A DNA stretch of 64,000 nucleotides from JAJCZZ01 sp964569085 (GTDB lineage: Bacteria > Gemmatimonadota > Gemmatimonadetes > Longimicrobiales > Gaopeijiaceae), in contig CAZMTA010000001.1 of NCBI GenBank assembly GCA_964569085.1, positions 206,171-270,170 of the forward strand, written 5' to 3'. A program made the position numbers and the translations under genes. Positions within the stretch are counted from its first letter, which is position 1. Each line of letters starts with the position of its first letter. Positions 1-64,000 of the stretch are shown piece by piece. The notes under the pieces are model-generated. The model saw nothing but the letters and a program-made list of their open reading frames with translations. It did no database searches and was not told where the DNA came from.

Positions 1-51
1 GAGCTGGGGCTGGACGAGCTCGGCCCCACGGCGCTCCGGGGCCAGCGGCCC

Positions 52-52352
<52,301 letters not shown>

Positions 52353-55300
52353 TGGGATTAGGTGACACGCTCCCCGGCGGAGGGACGAGCAAGTCCTCCG
52401 GCGGCATCTTCGGGGCCGGCAGCCCGACCTTCCTCACCACGAAGCTCGACTTCGTGGTGAACTGGGGGCGCCGGAACTCCCTCTGGCCCATGCCCTTCGG
52501 CACGGCGTGCTGCGCCATCGAGATGATGGCCTCCGCCGCCTCGAACTTCGACATCTCCCGCTTCGGCATGGAGCGGATGTCGTTCAGCCCGCGCCAGGCG
52601 GACGTCCTCATCTGCGCCGGCCGGGTGCCCTACAAGCTGGCGCCGGTGCTGCGGCGGATCTGGGACCAGATGCCCCAGCCCAAGTGGTGCATCTCCATGG
52701 GCGCCTGCGCCTCCTCCGGGGGCGTGTTCGACGTGTACTCCATGGTGCAGGGGATCGACACCATCGTCCCGGTGGACGTCTACATCCCCGGATGCCCGCC
52801 CCGGCCCGAGGCCCTCATCTACGGCCTGATGATGATCCAGGAGAAGGTCCGCCAGGAGTCGCTGGCCGACCACCAGCAGCTCCGCGCCGAGGATCCCCTG
52901 GACGTGGCCAAGCCCCGGGCGACGCCCGAGGAGATCGTGGGTCTCACCGGTCCCTTCGGGAACTCCACCCGCCAGGAGCGCCTCTCCACCGCCGGGGCCC
53001 GCACGCCCAAGGCCCCCATCGGGGACGCCTCCGACATCACCTCCTCATGACCGACGACAACAAGAGCGCGCTCGACGCCCTGGACGAGGGGCCGCAGCCG
53101 TCGGACCCCGAGCTCCTGGACGCGCCCACGCCCGACGACGCCGACCCCCGGGAGCACCCCACGGTCGCCGCCCTGGCCGACGAGTTCGGCGACGCGGTGA
53201 CCCACATGGAGGTCGTGTCCGGGGACCAGTACGTCGTCCACGTGGACCCGGAGCGGAACCTCGAGATCCTGCGCTGGCTGTTCGAGACGCCCGCGCACGA
53301 CTACAAGCTCCTGGCCGACGTGACCTGCGTGGACCACGGGGGCGGTCAGCCCCTCCAGGTCGTCTACCAGCTCTTCTCCCTCACGCACAAGCGCGCGCTG
53401 CGCGTGAAGTGCCTCCTGGAGCTGGACGCGCTGGAGATCGAGTCGGTCGTGCCCCTCTGGCAGGCGGCCAACTGGCTCGAGCGCGAGGTCTACGACCTCT
53501 TCGGCGTGACCTTCCGGAACCATCCGGACATGCGGCGCATCCTCATGCCCCACGACTACGCCGAGGGCCATCCCCTGCGGAAGGACTTCCCCCTCCGCGG
53601 ACGGTTCTCCCGGGCGGAGCAGACGCGTCGGGCGCTGGCCCAGGACGTGGACCGCTTCTACATCCCGGCCGAGCGTGAGGTGGGACGCGAGCCCCAGCAG
53701 GTCTTCTTTCCCGATCCCGACGCCCCGGAGCCCGCCGGCTCCGAGGCCGAAGACTGAGCAAGCCTATGGCGCAGAAGACGGTCGAGTACCGGGTGGGCCG
53801 CAACCCCGAGATGGGGATCGACGGACGCCCGGCCACCAGCCCCATGCACCCGGTCGACGCTCCCGAGCCCGACCTGGGCGGGGAGCACATGCTCGTCAAC
53901 ATCGGACCCCAGCACCCCGCCACCCACGGCGTGCTGCGGCTGGTCTGCGAGCTCGACGGCGAGACGGTGATCAACGTCACGCCCCACATCGGCTTCCTCC
54001 ACTCCTCCTTCGAGAAGCTCGGCGAGTACCGCACCTGGAACCAGGTGGTGCCCCTCACCGACCGGATGGACTACCTGGCGCCCCTGATCTACAACTGCGC
54101 CTACGTCATGGGCGTGGAGAAGCTCATGGGGATCGAGGTCACGGAGCGCTGCCGGGTGGTGCGCCTCATCCTCATGGAGATGGACCGGATCTTCGGCCAC
54201 CTCCTCTGGCTGGGGACCACCGCCATCGACGTGGGCGCCTTCACCCCGTTCCTCTACACCTTCCAGGAGCGGGAGCGGATCTACAAGCTCCACGAGGCGC
54301 TGACCGGGGCCCGCATCACCACCTCCGCCACGCGCGTGGGCGGGATGATGGCCGACCTCCCCGAGGGGTGGACCGACGACCTCCGTGAGTTCCTGAACAC
54401 CTTCCCGGAGACGCTCGAGGAGGTGCACCGCCTCCTGACGAACAACGGGATCCACATCGGCCGAACCCAGGGCGTCGGCGTCATCTCCGCCGAGGAAGCG
54501 CTCAACCACGGCTTCACCGGGCCCAACCTCCGGGCCTCGGGGGTCGAGTACGACGTCCGCAAGGACCAGCCGTACTACGGCTACGAGAGCTACGACTTCG
54601 AGGTGCCCGTGGGCACCTGGGGCGACTGCTACGACCGCTACCTGGTGCGCATGGAGGAGATGAACCAGAGCGTCCAGATCCTGCGCCAGGCGCTGGACCG
54701 CCTGCCGGGCGGGCCGATCAACGTGGACGACCCGAACATCTCCCTCCCGGACAAGACGGACTGCATGAACGACATGGAGTCCATGATCCACCACTTCAAG
54801 CTCATCACCGAGGGCATCCCGGCCCCCGAGGCCGGCGACTGCTACTTCCCGGTGGAGGGCTCCAAGGGCGAGCTCGGGATGTACCTGGTGGCCAACAAGG
54901 GGAGCACCAAGCCGGTGCGCTGGCGGATCCGCCCCCCCTCCTTCCTGAACATCTCCGTCCTTCCGAAGCTCGCCGAGGGGCACATGGTCTCGGACCTCAT
55001 CATGATCAACGCCAGCCTGGACATCGTGCTCGGGGAGATCGACCGATGAGCGACCAGCCCTTCAAGAACCCCGGATGGGCCGGCAACACCGGCGAGTTCG
55101 ACCTCACCGAGGACGAGGTCCGGGGCGACGACTTCGTCGGGGAGCGGAAGCGGGCCGGGGCGCACCCGGCCACCGCGGCCACCTACCCCTACATGCTCCC
55201 CGAGAAGAACCCGGACACCGAGCTTTTCGAGGGGGAGTATCAGGAGCGCTTCGAGAAGATCCTGACCCGGTACCCCACCAAGCGGGCGGCGCTGCTTCCC

Positions 55301-58300
55301 GCGCTGGGGCTGGCCCAGGAGATCCGGGGCTACGTGAGCCCCGAGACGATGGACCGGGTGGCGGAGCTCCTCGAGCTCTCCCCGGCGTACGTCCGGGGCG
55401 TGGCCACCTTCTACACCATGTACAACAAGGCCCCGGTGGGCCGGTACCTGGTGCAGGTGTGCACGAACATCTCCTGCAACCTTTGCGGCGCGGACGAGGT
55501 CCTGGCGGCCTTCCTCCGCTACACCGACACGGAGATGGGCGAGACGTCCGAGGACGGCAACTTCACCGTCATCGAGGCCGAGTGTCTCGCCGCCTGCGGC
55601 TTCCCCACCTGCGTGCAGATCAACTCGCGCTACTACGAGAACGTGACCCCCGCCGAGGTGCCCCAGATCGTGGAGCACCTCAAGGCGGAGTCGGGCGGGT
55701 CCGAGGGCTAGCCCCTCTCCCACGCCCAGCACACGGAGCGATTGGATGGCGTATCCCTACGTCTCGGACCGCGAGGTCCGGGTTCTGAGCAAGCACTTCG
55801 GCGACCCCTCGCAGCGGCGGGTGGACACCTACGTCGAGCGCGGCGGCTACGAGGCCCTCAAGAAGGCCTTCGAGATGGGCCCCCAGGGGATCATCGACGA
55901 GGTGAAGGGCTCCGGCCTGCGCGGCCGTGGCGGCGCCGGATTCCCCGCGGGCGTGAAGTGGTCCTTCATGCCCAAGGACTCGGGCCGGCCCCACTACCTC
56001 CTGTGCAACGCCGACGAGTCGGAGCCCGGGACCTTCAAGGACCGTGAGCTCCTGCGCTGGGACCCCCACCAGCTCATCGAGGGGTGCCTGATCGCGGCCC
56101 ACGCCATCGGCGCGGAGCACGTCTACATCTACTGCCGCGGCGAGTTCTTCGAGACCACCCAGGTCCTGGCCAAGGCCGTCGAGGACGCCTACGCCCAGGG
56201 GTACGCAGGCGAGGACATCCTGGGCTCGGGCAACACCATCGACGTCACCGTGCACGTGGGCGCCGGCGCCTACATCTGCGGCGAGGAGACGGGCCTCATG
56301 AACTCGCTGGAGGGCAAGCGGGGCCAGCCCCGGGTGAAGCCGCCCTTCCCGGCGGCCGTGGGCGCCTTCGGCATGCCCTCCACCATCAACAACGTGGAGA
56401 CCCTCTCCGCCGTCCCCCACATCATCAACAACGGCGGGGAATGGTACCGCCAGTGGGGCACCGAGAAGAGCCCGGGCACCAAGCTGTTCTGCGTGAGCGG
56501 CCACGTGGAGCGTCCCGGCAACTACGAGCTCCCCCTGGGCTTCCCGCTCATGGAGCTCATCGAGGACGTCTGCGGCGGGATGAAGGACGGCAAGGCGCTG
56601 AAGGCCGTCATCCCCGGAGGCTCCTCGGTCCCGCTCCTCAACGCCGCGGAGTGCGCGGCGTGCAACCTCGACTACGAGGGCGTGCAGGAGGCGGGCTCCA
56701 TGCTGGGCTGCGCCTCGGTCATCGTCATGGACGAGACCACGGACATCGTGAAGCAGGTGCGCCGCATGGTGGCGTTCTACGCCCACGAGTCGTGCGGCCA
56801 GTGCACCCCGTGCCGCGAAGGCACGGCGTGGATGACCAAGATCCTGCTGCGCATCGAGGACGGCCGGGGCACCGAGGAGGATCTGGAGACGCTCCTCTCC
56901 ATGAGCCGCCAGATGACCGGGACCACGATCTGCGTGCTCTCGGACTCGGCGGCCGCCCCGGTGGTCTCCTCCATCCAGAAGTTCAAGGACGAATACCTCG
57001 CCCTCATCCGGACCGGCGAGCGGGTCGGGGCCGCGTGACGGCTCTCCACCACGCCTCCCGGATCCACGGACCCGAGCGATATGGCTGAATCCAACCAGGT
57101 CACGCTGACCATCGACGGCCACGAGGTCTCCGTCCCCAAGGGGACGACGATCCTCCAGGCGGCCCAGGAAGTGGGGAAGGAAGTCCCCCACTACTGCTAC
57201 CACCCGGGGATGTCCTCGCCGGCCATGTGCCGTCTCTGCCTCGTCGAGGTGGAGGGCGCCCCCAAGCCCATGCCTTCGTGCGTCACCCAGGTGGCCGACG
57301 GCCAGGTGGTGCGGACCGAGTCCGAGCTCGCCCTGGACATGCGGAAGGGCGTCCTCGAGTTCTACCTGGTCAACCACCCCCTGGACTGCCCCATCTGCGA
57401 CGCCTCCGGCGCCTGCAAGCTCCAGGACTACGTCCATGAGGAGGGCCGCGACCACGGGCGCTCCCGGGAGCCGAAGCGGGTCTTCGGCCGGGACGACTTC
57501 GGTGGCGACGTGCTCTTCTACGGCGACCGCTGCGTCATGTGCACGCGCTGCGTCCGCTTCATGAACGAGGTGGAGCAGGACAGCAGGCTGACGGTGGTCG
57601 AGCGGGGGAACCGCTCCATCATCGACACCTTCTTCGAGGAAGGCCTCGACGGGACCTACTGGCACGGCAACATCGTCGACATCTGCCCCGTGGGCGCCCT
57701 GGCTTCGAAGGACTTCCTCCACAAGGCCCGGGCCTGGGACCTGGACCACACCGATTCGGTGTGCGCCTCCTGCTCCCAGGGGTGCAACATCAGCCTCCAC
57801 ACCCGGGACAACCTGGTGCAGCGGGTGAAGCCCCGGGAGAACCTGGAGGTCAACGGCTGGTGGATGTGCGACTACGGTCGCCTCAACTACGAGTGGATGA
57901 ACCACCAGCAGCGCCTCGAGGCGCCGCTGGTGCGCGGAGAGGGCGGCACCCGGGCCATGGGGTGGAAGGACGCCCTGTCCGAGCTGGTGGAGCGCCTTCC
58001 CGACGCGGCGGCCAAGGGCGTCAAGGCCGTGGCCTCGCCGCTGGCCTCCAACGAGGACCTGGGCACGCTCCAGGCCCTGGTGGACGTCCTGGGCGGCGGA
58101 GAGATCGTGTACCGGCTCCCCACCGCCGAGACGGAGCGCCCGCTCCCGGGCTACCCGAACCTCGCCCGGCGCCGGGAGCTCGCTCCCAACGGCCGGGGCG
58201 CCGAGCTCCTGGGAATGGAGCGCGTCGGCGACGGGGCGGGGGAGGGCGGCCTGGAGGGGATCGCCGACCACGAGGGCCTGCTCCTCGTCCTCGGCGACAC

Positions 58301-61300
58301 CCTGGACGACCAGGACGCCGACTTCGGCCGCAAGGCCGAGCTGTACGTGCACCTGGGCACCCAGGGGAGCACCGCGGCCGGCAACGCCCACTTCCTGCTC
58401 CCGGTGACGACGTTCGCCGAGCAGGAGGGGACCTTCACGAACCGCGACGGCCGGGTGCAGCGCTTCTGGCCCGCGCTGGAGAGCCCAGGCGCGGCCCGCC
58501 CCGCCTGGTTCGTGCTGGGCGTCCTGGGCGCGGAGCACGCCGGCGGCACGCCGGCGAAGAGCGCCGCGGAGTGCTTCCAGATGATGGCCGGGGGCGTGGA
58601 CGCCTTCGCCGGCCTGACCTACGACGACATCGGAACCCGCGGGGCGGTCGTGAACGAGACCGTCTCGCTCACGGGAGACTGAGCGGATGGAACTCCAGCC
58701 CATCTCGGGAATCCCCGGCCTGATCGCCATGGGGGTGAAGGTCCTGGGGATCTTCACCGTCGTGATGCTGGTGGTGGCCTACGCCACCCTGGCCGAGCGC
58801 CGGATCTCGGCGTGGATCCAGGACCGCTCCGGTCCGAACCGGGTCGGGCCCTTCGGCCTGCTCCAGCCCATCGCCGACGGGATCAAGAACTTCCTGAAGG
58901 AGGAGACGCTCCCGGCCACGGCCAACCGTCTCTTCTTCGTCATCGCCCCGATGCTCACCATCATCCCGGCGCTGGTCACCTTCGCCGTGATCCCCATCGC
59001 GGCGCCGCTGGCGACGCCGTGGGGCGTGGTGGACATGATCATCGCCGACGTGCCCATCGGGATCCTGTACGTCCTGGCCGTCAGCTCCCTGGGCGTGTAC
59101 GGCCTGGTGCTCGGCGGGTGGGCGTCCAACAACAAGTACGCCTTCCTGGGCGGGCTGCGGGCGTCCGCGCAGATGGTCAGCTACGAGGTCGCCCTCGGTC
59201 TCTCCATCATCCCCATCCTGATGCTGGTGGGGAACGTGACGCTCACGGAGATGGTCTGGCAGCAGCAGCAGCTCGGCGTCTGGTTCGCCCTGCCGCTCTC
59301 CCTGGCCTTCATCCTCTTCATCGTCTCCGCCTTCGCCGAGACGAACCGGCTTCCCTTCGACATGCCGGAGGCCGAGTCCGAGCTCGTGACCGGGTACCAC
59401 ACCGAGTACTCGAGCATGAAGTTCAGCATGTACATGATCGCCGAGTTCGGGCACATGGTGACGGCGTCGGCGCTCATGGCGACCCTCTTCCTGGGTGGCT
59501 GGGACCTGCCGGGCACGTGGGACGACGCCTTCTGGTACCAGGGCCAGCTCATCCGCGGCTTCGCCGAGGACGGCGGGGTGGTCCTGGCGGATCCGGCGTG
59601 GTGGAAGACGCTGGCGACCTTCGCCGGGTTCGCCGCCAAGACCGGGTTCTTCCTGCTGGTCTACATCTGGGTCCGCTGGACGCTCCCGCGCTTCCGCTAC
59701 GACCAGGTCATGGCGCTGGGGTGGAAGGTCATGCTCCCCACGGCGCTGGGCTACGTGATGCTGATCTCGGCCACCATCCTCACCCTGGACGAGATCGGCG
59801 TGCCCTTCGGCTTCGGCTACGGCATGGCGCTGACCGCCGTGAGCGCCGTGGCCACCCTCGGCTTCTTCTTCTTCATCGACCGCGGCCACACCATCGCCGG
59901 TGCCGCCGCGGGCACCCGGCAGAGGGCCCACGCCCGCCGGCACGCCCGGGGGGGCAACCCCTCCGGAGACGGCCAGGTGGCGCTCCCGGCCCCCGCCGGC
60001 GACTGACCCGGAACCCCCTATGGCAATCACCGTCAAAGTCATGGAGCGCCCGGAGCCCGAGGACACCTCGTACCTCCGGGCCGCCCTCTCCGGCATGGCG
60101 CTCACCTTCAAGCACCTCATCAACCCGGTGAAGGTGACCCAGCAGTACCCGGAGGAGCAGACCGATCTGTCCCCCCGGTGGCGGGGCACCCACCGCATGG
60201 AGGTGCACGCCGACGGCCGGCCCAAGTGCGTGGCGTGCGGGCTCTGCCCCACGGTCTGCCCGGCCAACTGCATCCGGCTGGTGGGCGGCGAGGACGACCA
60301 GGGGAACCGCTACCCCATCGTCTACGAGATCGACGAGTTCCGCTGCATCTTCTGCGGCATGTGCCAGGAGGTCTGCCCGGTGGAGGCCATCCACGTGGGC
60401 CGGCACTTCGAGAACGCCGAGTACACCCGGGACCGGTTCGTCTACGACCTGAACCGCCTCATGGAGCAGGAGCACCCGACGACGCTGCTCTGGGATCCGT
60501 CCGACCCGAGGTCCGAGTGATGGTGGAGATCCTCTTCTACGTCTTCGCGGCCATGGCCATCGGCGGCGCCACCGGGGTGGTGCTCTCCAAGAGCCCCGTG
60601 GGCAGCCTCCTCATGATGGTGGTCGCCCTGGGCAGCCTGGCCGGCGTGTTCGTCCTCTGGGAGGCCCACTTCCTGGCGGCCATCCAGGTGATCGTCTACG
60701 CCGGGGCCATCATGGTCCTCTTCCTGTTCGTGATCATGCTCCTGAACCTGGGGCACGACTACCAGCAGGACCTGAAGGGCGGGGCCTTCTCGGTCCTCTC
60801 CTTCGCGGTGGTGGGAGTCCTCTTCGGTCTCCTCTCCCGCCAGCTCGGCGGAGACTGGGCCCTCGGGGACGGCGTCCTGCCTCCCGGAGCCCGGGCCATC
60901 GACGCGGCCCAGCTCGAGCACGGCGCCGTCGGCGCCATCGGGCAGTCCCTCTTCACCGACTACGTGGTGCCCTTCGAGATCACCGGGATCCTCCTCCTGG
61001 TGGCCATCGTGGGCGCCCTGGCCCTGGCCAAGCGGAGCGTCTCGTGATCACACAGGGGCTCATCCTCAGCGCCGTGCTCTTCGTCCTGGGGACGCTGGGC
61101 GTCCTCATCCGGCGGAACGCCATCATCATGTTCCTCTGCATCGAGCTGCAGCTCAACGCGGTGAACGTGGCCTTCGTGGCGCTCTCCCGGCTGGTGGGCA
61201 TCGAGGGGCAGGTCTTCGTCTTCTTCGTCATGACGGTCGCCGCGGCCGAAGCCGCGGTGGGGCTGGCCATCATCATCTCCATCTTCCGGCACTACGAGAC

Positions 61301-62214
61301 CGTCAACGTGGACAACTTCAACCTCCTGAAGTGGTAGGGGCATGAACGTGATCCCGACGATGCTCCTCATGCAGGGCGGACAGGACGCGGCCGCCCACGC
61401 CGCCGCGGGCGGGGCCTTCGAGCCCTTCTATCCGGGGCTCGTGGTGCTGCTCCCGCTCCTGGGCTTCCTGATCAACGGCTGGCTGGCCCTCAAGGCCGGC
61501 CGGCGTTCGGCCCGGGCGATCCGGGTCGGGGGCCACGTGGACCTGGACGGCCCCGGAGGACGGCCCTCCACCCACACCCTGCCCACCTGGGTGGGCCCGG
61601 GGGTGATGGGCGTCGCCTTCCTCATCACCCTGGTGAACTTCGTCCGCATGCTGGGCGCGGACATGCACGACCCCACGGTCCTGTACTACTGGACGTGGAT
61701 GGACACCGGGACCTTCTCCGTGGACGCGGCGCTGCAGCTCGACCCGCTCTCCATGGTGATGATGATGGTGGTGACCGGGGTCGGCTTCCTGATCCACGTG
61801 TTCAGCGTGGGCTACATGAAGGACGACCCGGCGTACCCCCGGTACTTCGCCTACCTGAACCTCTTCGTGTTCTTCATGCTGGTGCTGGTGATGGGCGCCA
61901 GCTACCCGCTGATGTTCGTGGGCTGGGAGGGCGTGGGGCTCTGCTCCTATCTCCTCATCGGCTTCTGGTTCACCGACCGTGAGAAGTCCGACGCCGGGAA
62001 GAAGGCGTTCATCGTCAACCGCATCGGGGACTTCGGCTTCCTGATCGCCCTCTTCGCCCTCTTCACGGCCTTCGGCACGCTGGACTTCGTGCCCCTCTTC
62101 GAGGCGGCGCCGGAGCGCCTGGTCTACGGCGGGAGCTTCGTCACCCTGGTGACGCTCTTCTTCCTCGTGGGCGCGGCCGGGAAGAGCGCCCAGATCCCGC
62201 TCTACGTCTGGCTC

Positions 62215-62249
<35 letters not shown>

Positions 62250-64000
62250 GCTGATCCACGCCGCCACCATGGTGACGGCGGGGGTCTACATGGTGGCCCG
62301 CTCCAGCGTCCTCTTCGCGCTCTCCCCCGTGGGCAGCGCGACGGTGGCGGGGATCGGCGTGCTCACCGCGCTCTTCGCGGCGACCATCGCCCTGAAGCAG
62401 AACGACATCAAGAAGGTCCTCGCCTACTCCACCGTCTCCCAGCTCGGGTACATGTTCCTGGGCGTGGGCGTGGGGGCGTACGCCGCCGGGGTCTTCCACC
62501 TCATGACCCACGCCTTCTTCAAGGCGCTCCTCTTCCTGGGGGCCGGGGCCGTGATCCACGCCATGCACGAGGCGTATCACGCCACCCACCGCCACGAGGA
62601 CCCGCAGGACATGCGGAACATGGGCGGCCTGCGGAAGCACATGCCCATCACCTGGGCCACCATGGGGATCGCCACCCTGGCCATCTCCGGGATCTGGCCC
62701 TTCGCCGGGTTCTTCTCCAAGGACGAGATCATCTGGTACACGGCCGCGTTCGGGGGCGCCGAGAACGCGCCCTTCGCCGGCCTGTACACGGTCTACTGGA
62801 TCCTGGCGCTGGCGGCGGCCATCCTGACCGCCTTCTACATGACGCGCCTCATGGTGCTGACCTTCCACGGGAAGAATCGCACCGGCGCCGAGGAGGAGAA
62901 GCACCTCCACGAGGCCCCGGCCGTCATGTGGGTGCCGCTGGGCGTCCTGGCCGTGCTCTCGACCTTCGGGGGCTGGATCAACGTGCCCGAGGAGATCCAG
63001 GAGTCCTTCCTGGGCGGCTTCGGCCTGCTCCCCATGAGCGAGTGGCTCCACCACTGGCTCGAGCCGGTGACGGCCGCCGCGCACCACGTCCAGGAGGAGC
63101 ACCTGGGCGAGCTGGCCCACGCCGCCCCCTTCGGCGGCGGCGAGGTCCTGTGGGCCGTGCTCTCCACCGTCCTGGCGGCCGCCGTCGTCTTCGCGGCCAT
63201 CCGGTACGTGGGCAGCCGGGACACCAAGCCCGCCGCCCAGTCCGAGCCCTCCACGGGCTTCGGGAAGGTCCTGGAGAACAAGTGGTACGTCGACGAGCTC
63301 TACGACGCCGCCATCGTCCGGCCGGTGCAGCGCGCCTCGCGCTTCTCCTGGAAGGTGGTGGACCAGGGCATCATCGACGGAGCCGTGAACGCCGTGGGCT
63401 ACCTGGCCCGGGGCTTCGGCTGGTTCGGAAGCCTCTTCCAGACGGGAACCGTGAACACCTACGCCTTCGTCCTCTCCCTCGGCGTCCTGGCCATCCTGGG
63501 CGCCGTGTTCTTCTAAGGGCCGGCCATGACCGCACTTCTGGATTCCATGGGCTACGGGAGCTGGATCCTCCACGCCCTCGTCTGGCTCCCCCTCCTGGGG
63601 ATGGGCCTGGTGCTCTGGGCCGGGGAGAAGGCCGCCAAGCACGTGGCCTTCCTCTTCTCCCTGGGCGTCTTCGTCCTGAGCCTCGGGCTGTGGTGGGCGT
63701 TCGAGCCCGGCGTGGGCCGCATGCAGATGGCCACGAGCATCCCCTGGATCGCCGACTGGGGCGTGAGCTACGCCCTGGGGATCGACGGGATCAGCCTCTT
63801 CATGGTGCTGCTCACGACGTTCACGACCCCCATCGCCATCCTGGGGTCGTTCAACTACATCAAGGAGCGGCAGCGGGCCTTCTACGCCCTCATGCTCCTC
63901 CTGGAGATGGGCGTGGTGGGGGTCTTCCTGGCCACCGACCTTTTCCTCTTCTACGTGTTCTTCGAGCTCACCCTGGTCCCCATGTACTTCATCGTGGGGA

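Overview
The window is very GC-rich (roughly 70% or more, with third codon positions almost always G or C) and gene-dense. It has no tRNA, rRNA, insertion sequence or CRISPR array that I can see. Several traits point to a Gemmatimonadota-like bacterium: a TonB/GWxTD-domain fusion protein, many '-AC' lipoprotein signals, a full respiratory complex I and II, GTG/TTG starts and tight ATGA/GTGA overlaps. No rRNA is present to prove this, so the phylum is an inference. A 100-N scaffold gap shows that the sequence is a draft, probably metagenomic, assembly.

Layout. 1-3406: end of a cassette with two benzoyl-CoA-reductase-type ATPase subunits, a small CxxC protein, a zinc alcohol dehydrogenase and an amidohydrolase. 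3438-6950: a small Pro/Lys-rich ORF (-), a DedA/VTT membrane protein (+), then an imuB-DUF6504-recX mutagenesis/repair operon (-) with its own promoter and a possible SOS operator. 6951-15253: hybrid histidine kinase (-), pepA and a TonB-dependent-receptor-like protein (+), two DUF4377 lipoproteins and an astacin-PKD lipoprotein (-). 15501-24432: a long housekeeping run (yicC-gmk-rpoZ-coaBC-udg, then dnaB-ispD-tsaC-lmwPTP-aroE-comF), most members overlapping by 4 nt. 24485-31699: gap, an ECF sigma factor coupled to a TonB-TPR-GWxTD fusion, pgk, tpiA, secG. 31814-36409: 2-oxoacid dehydrogenase E1alpha, E1beta and E2 (interrupted by the gap) and lipB, which makes the lipoyl cofactor that E2 needs. 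36424-37046: lipB terminator and a promoter-to-terminator structured RNA that I cannot assign to any known family. 37065-42976: rnhA (active-site variant) divergent from carA, then hup, an ECF sigma/zinc anti-sigma/CpxP-like stress operon, and moaD-moaE-moaA. 43109-47523: mdh and sdhCAB. 47594-51830: a lipid-kinase-like protein and a LolA-like protein (-), three tandem FKBP lipoproteins (+), dcd (-). 52005-64000: nuoA-B-C-D-E-F-G-H-I-J-K-L and the start of nuoM.

How it fits together. Glycolysis (gap, pgk, tpiA), the oxoacid dehydrogenase, mdh, complex II and complex I form one carbon-to-quinone energy chain encoded across the window. MoaD/E/A begin molybdopterin cofactor synthesis. Envelope functions recur: TonB parts, secG, lipoprotein FKBPs, a secreted astacin and a CpxP-like stress module. 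Several promoters share the form TTG(A/C)C with a 16-18 nt spacer and TA-N-CTT, which lets promoters of imuB, dcd, nuoA, carA, hup and the RNA be proposed. The most promising novel items are the orphan RNA, the sigma/TonB-TPR-GWxTD pair, the reductase-ATPase cassette and the FKBP triplet.
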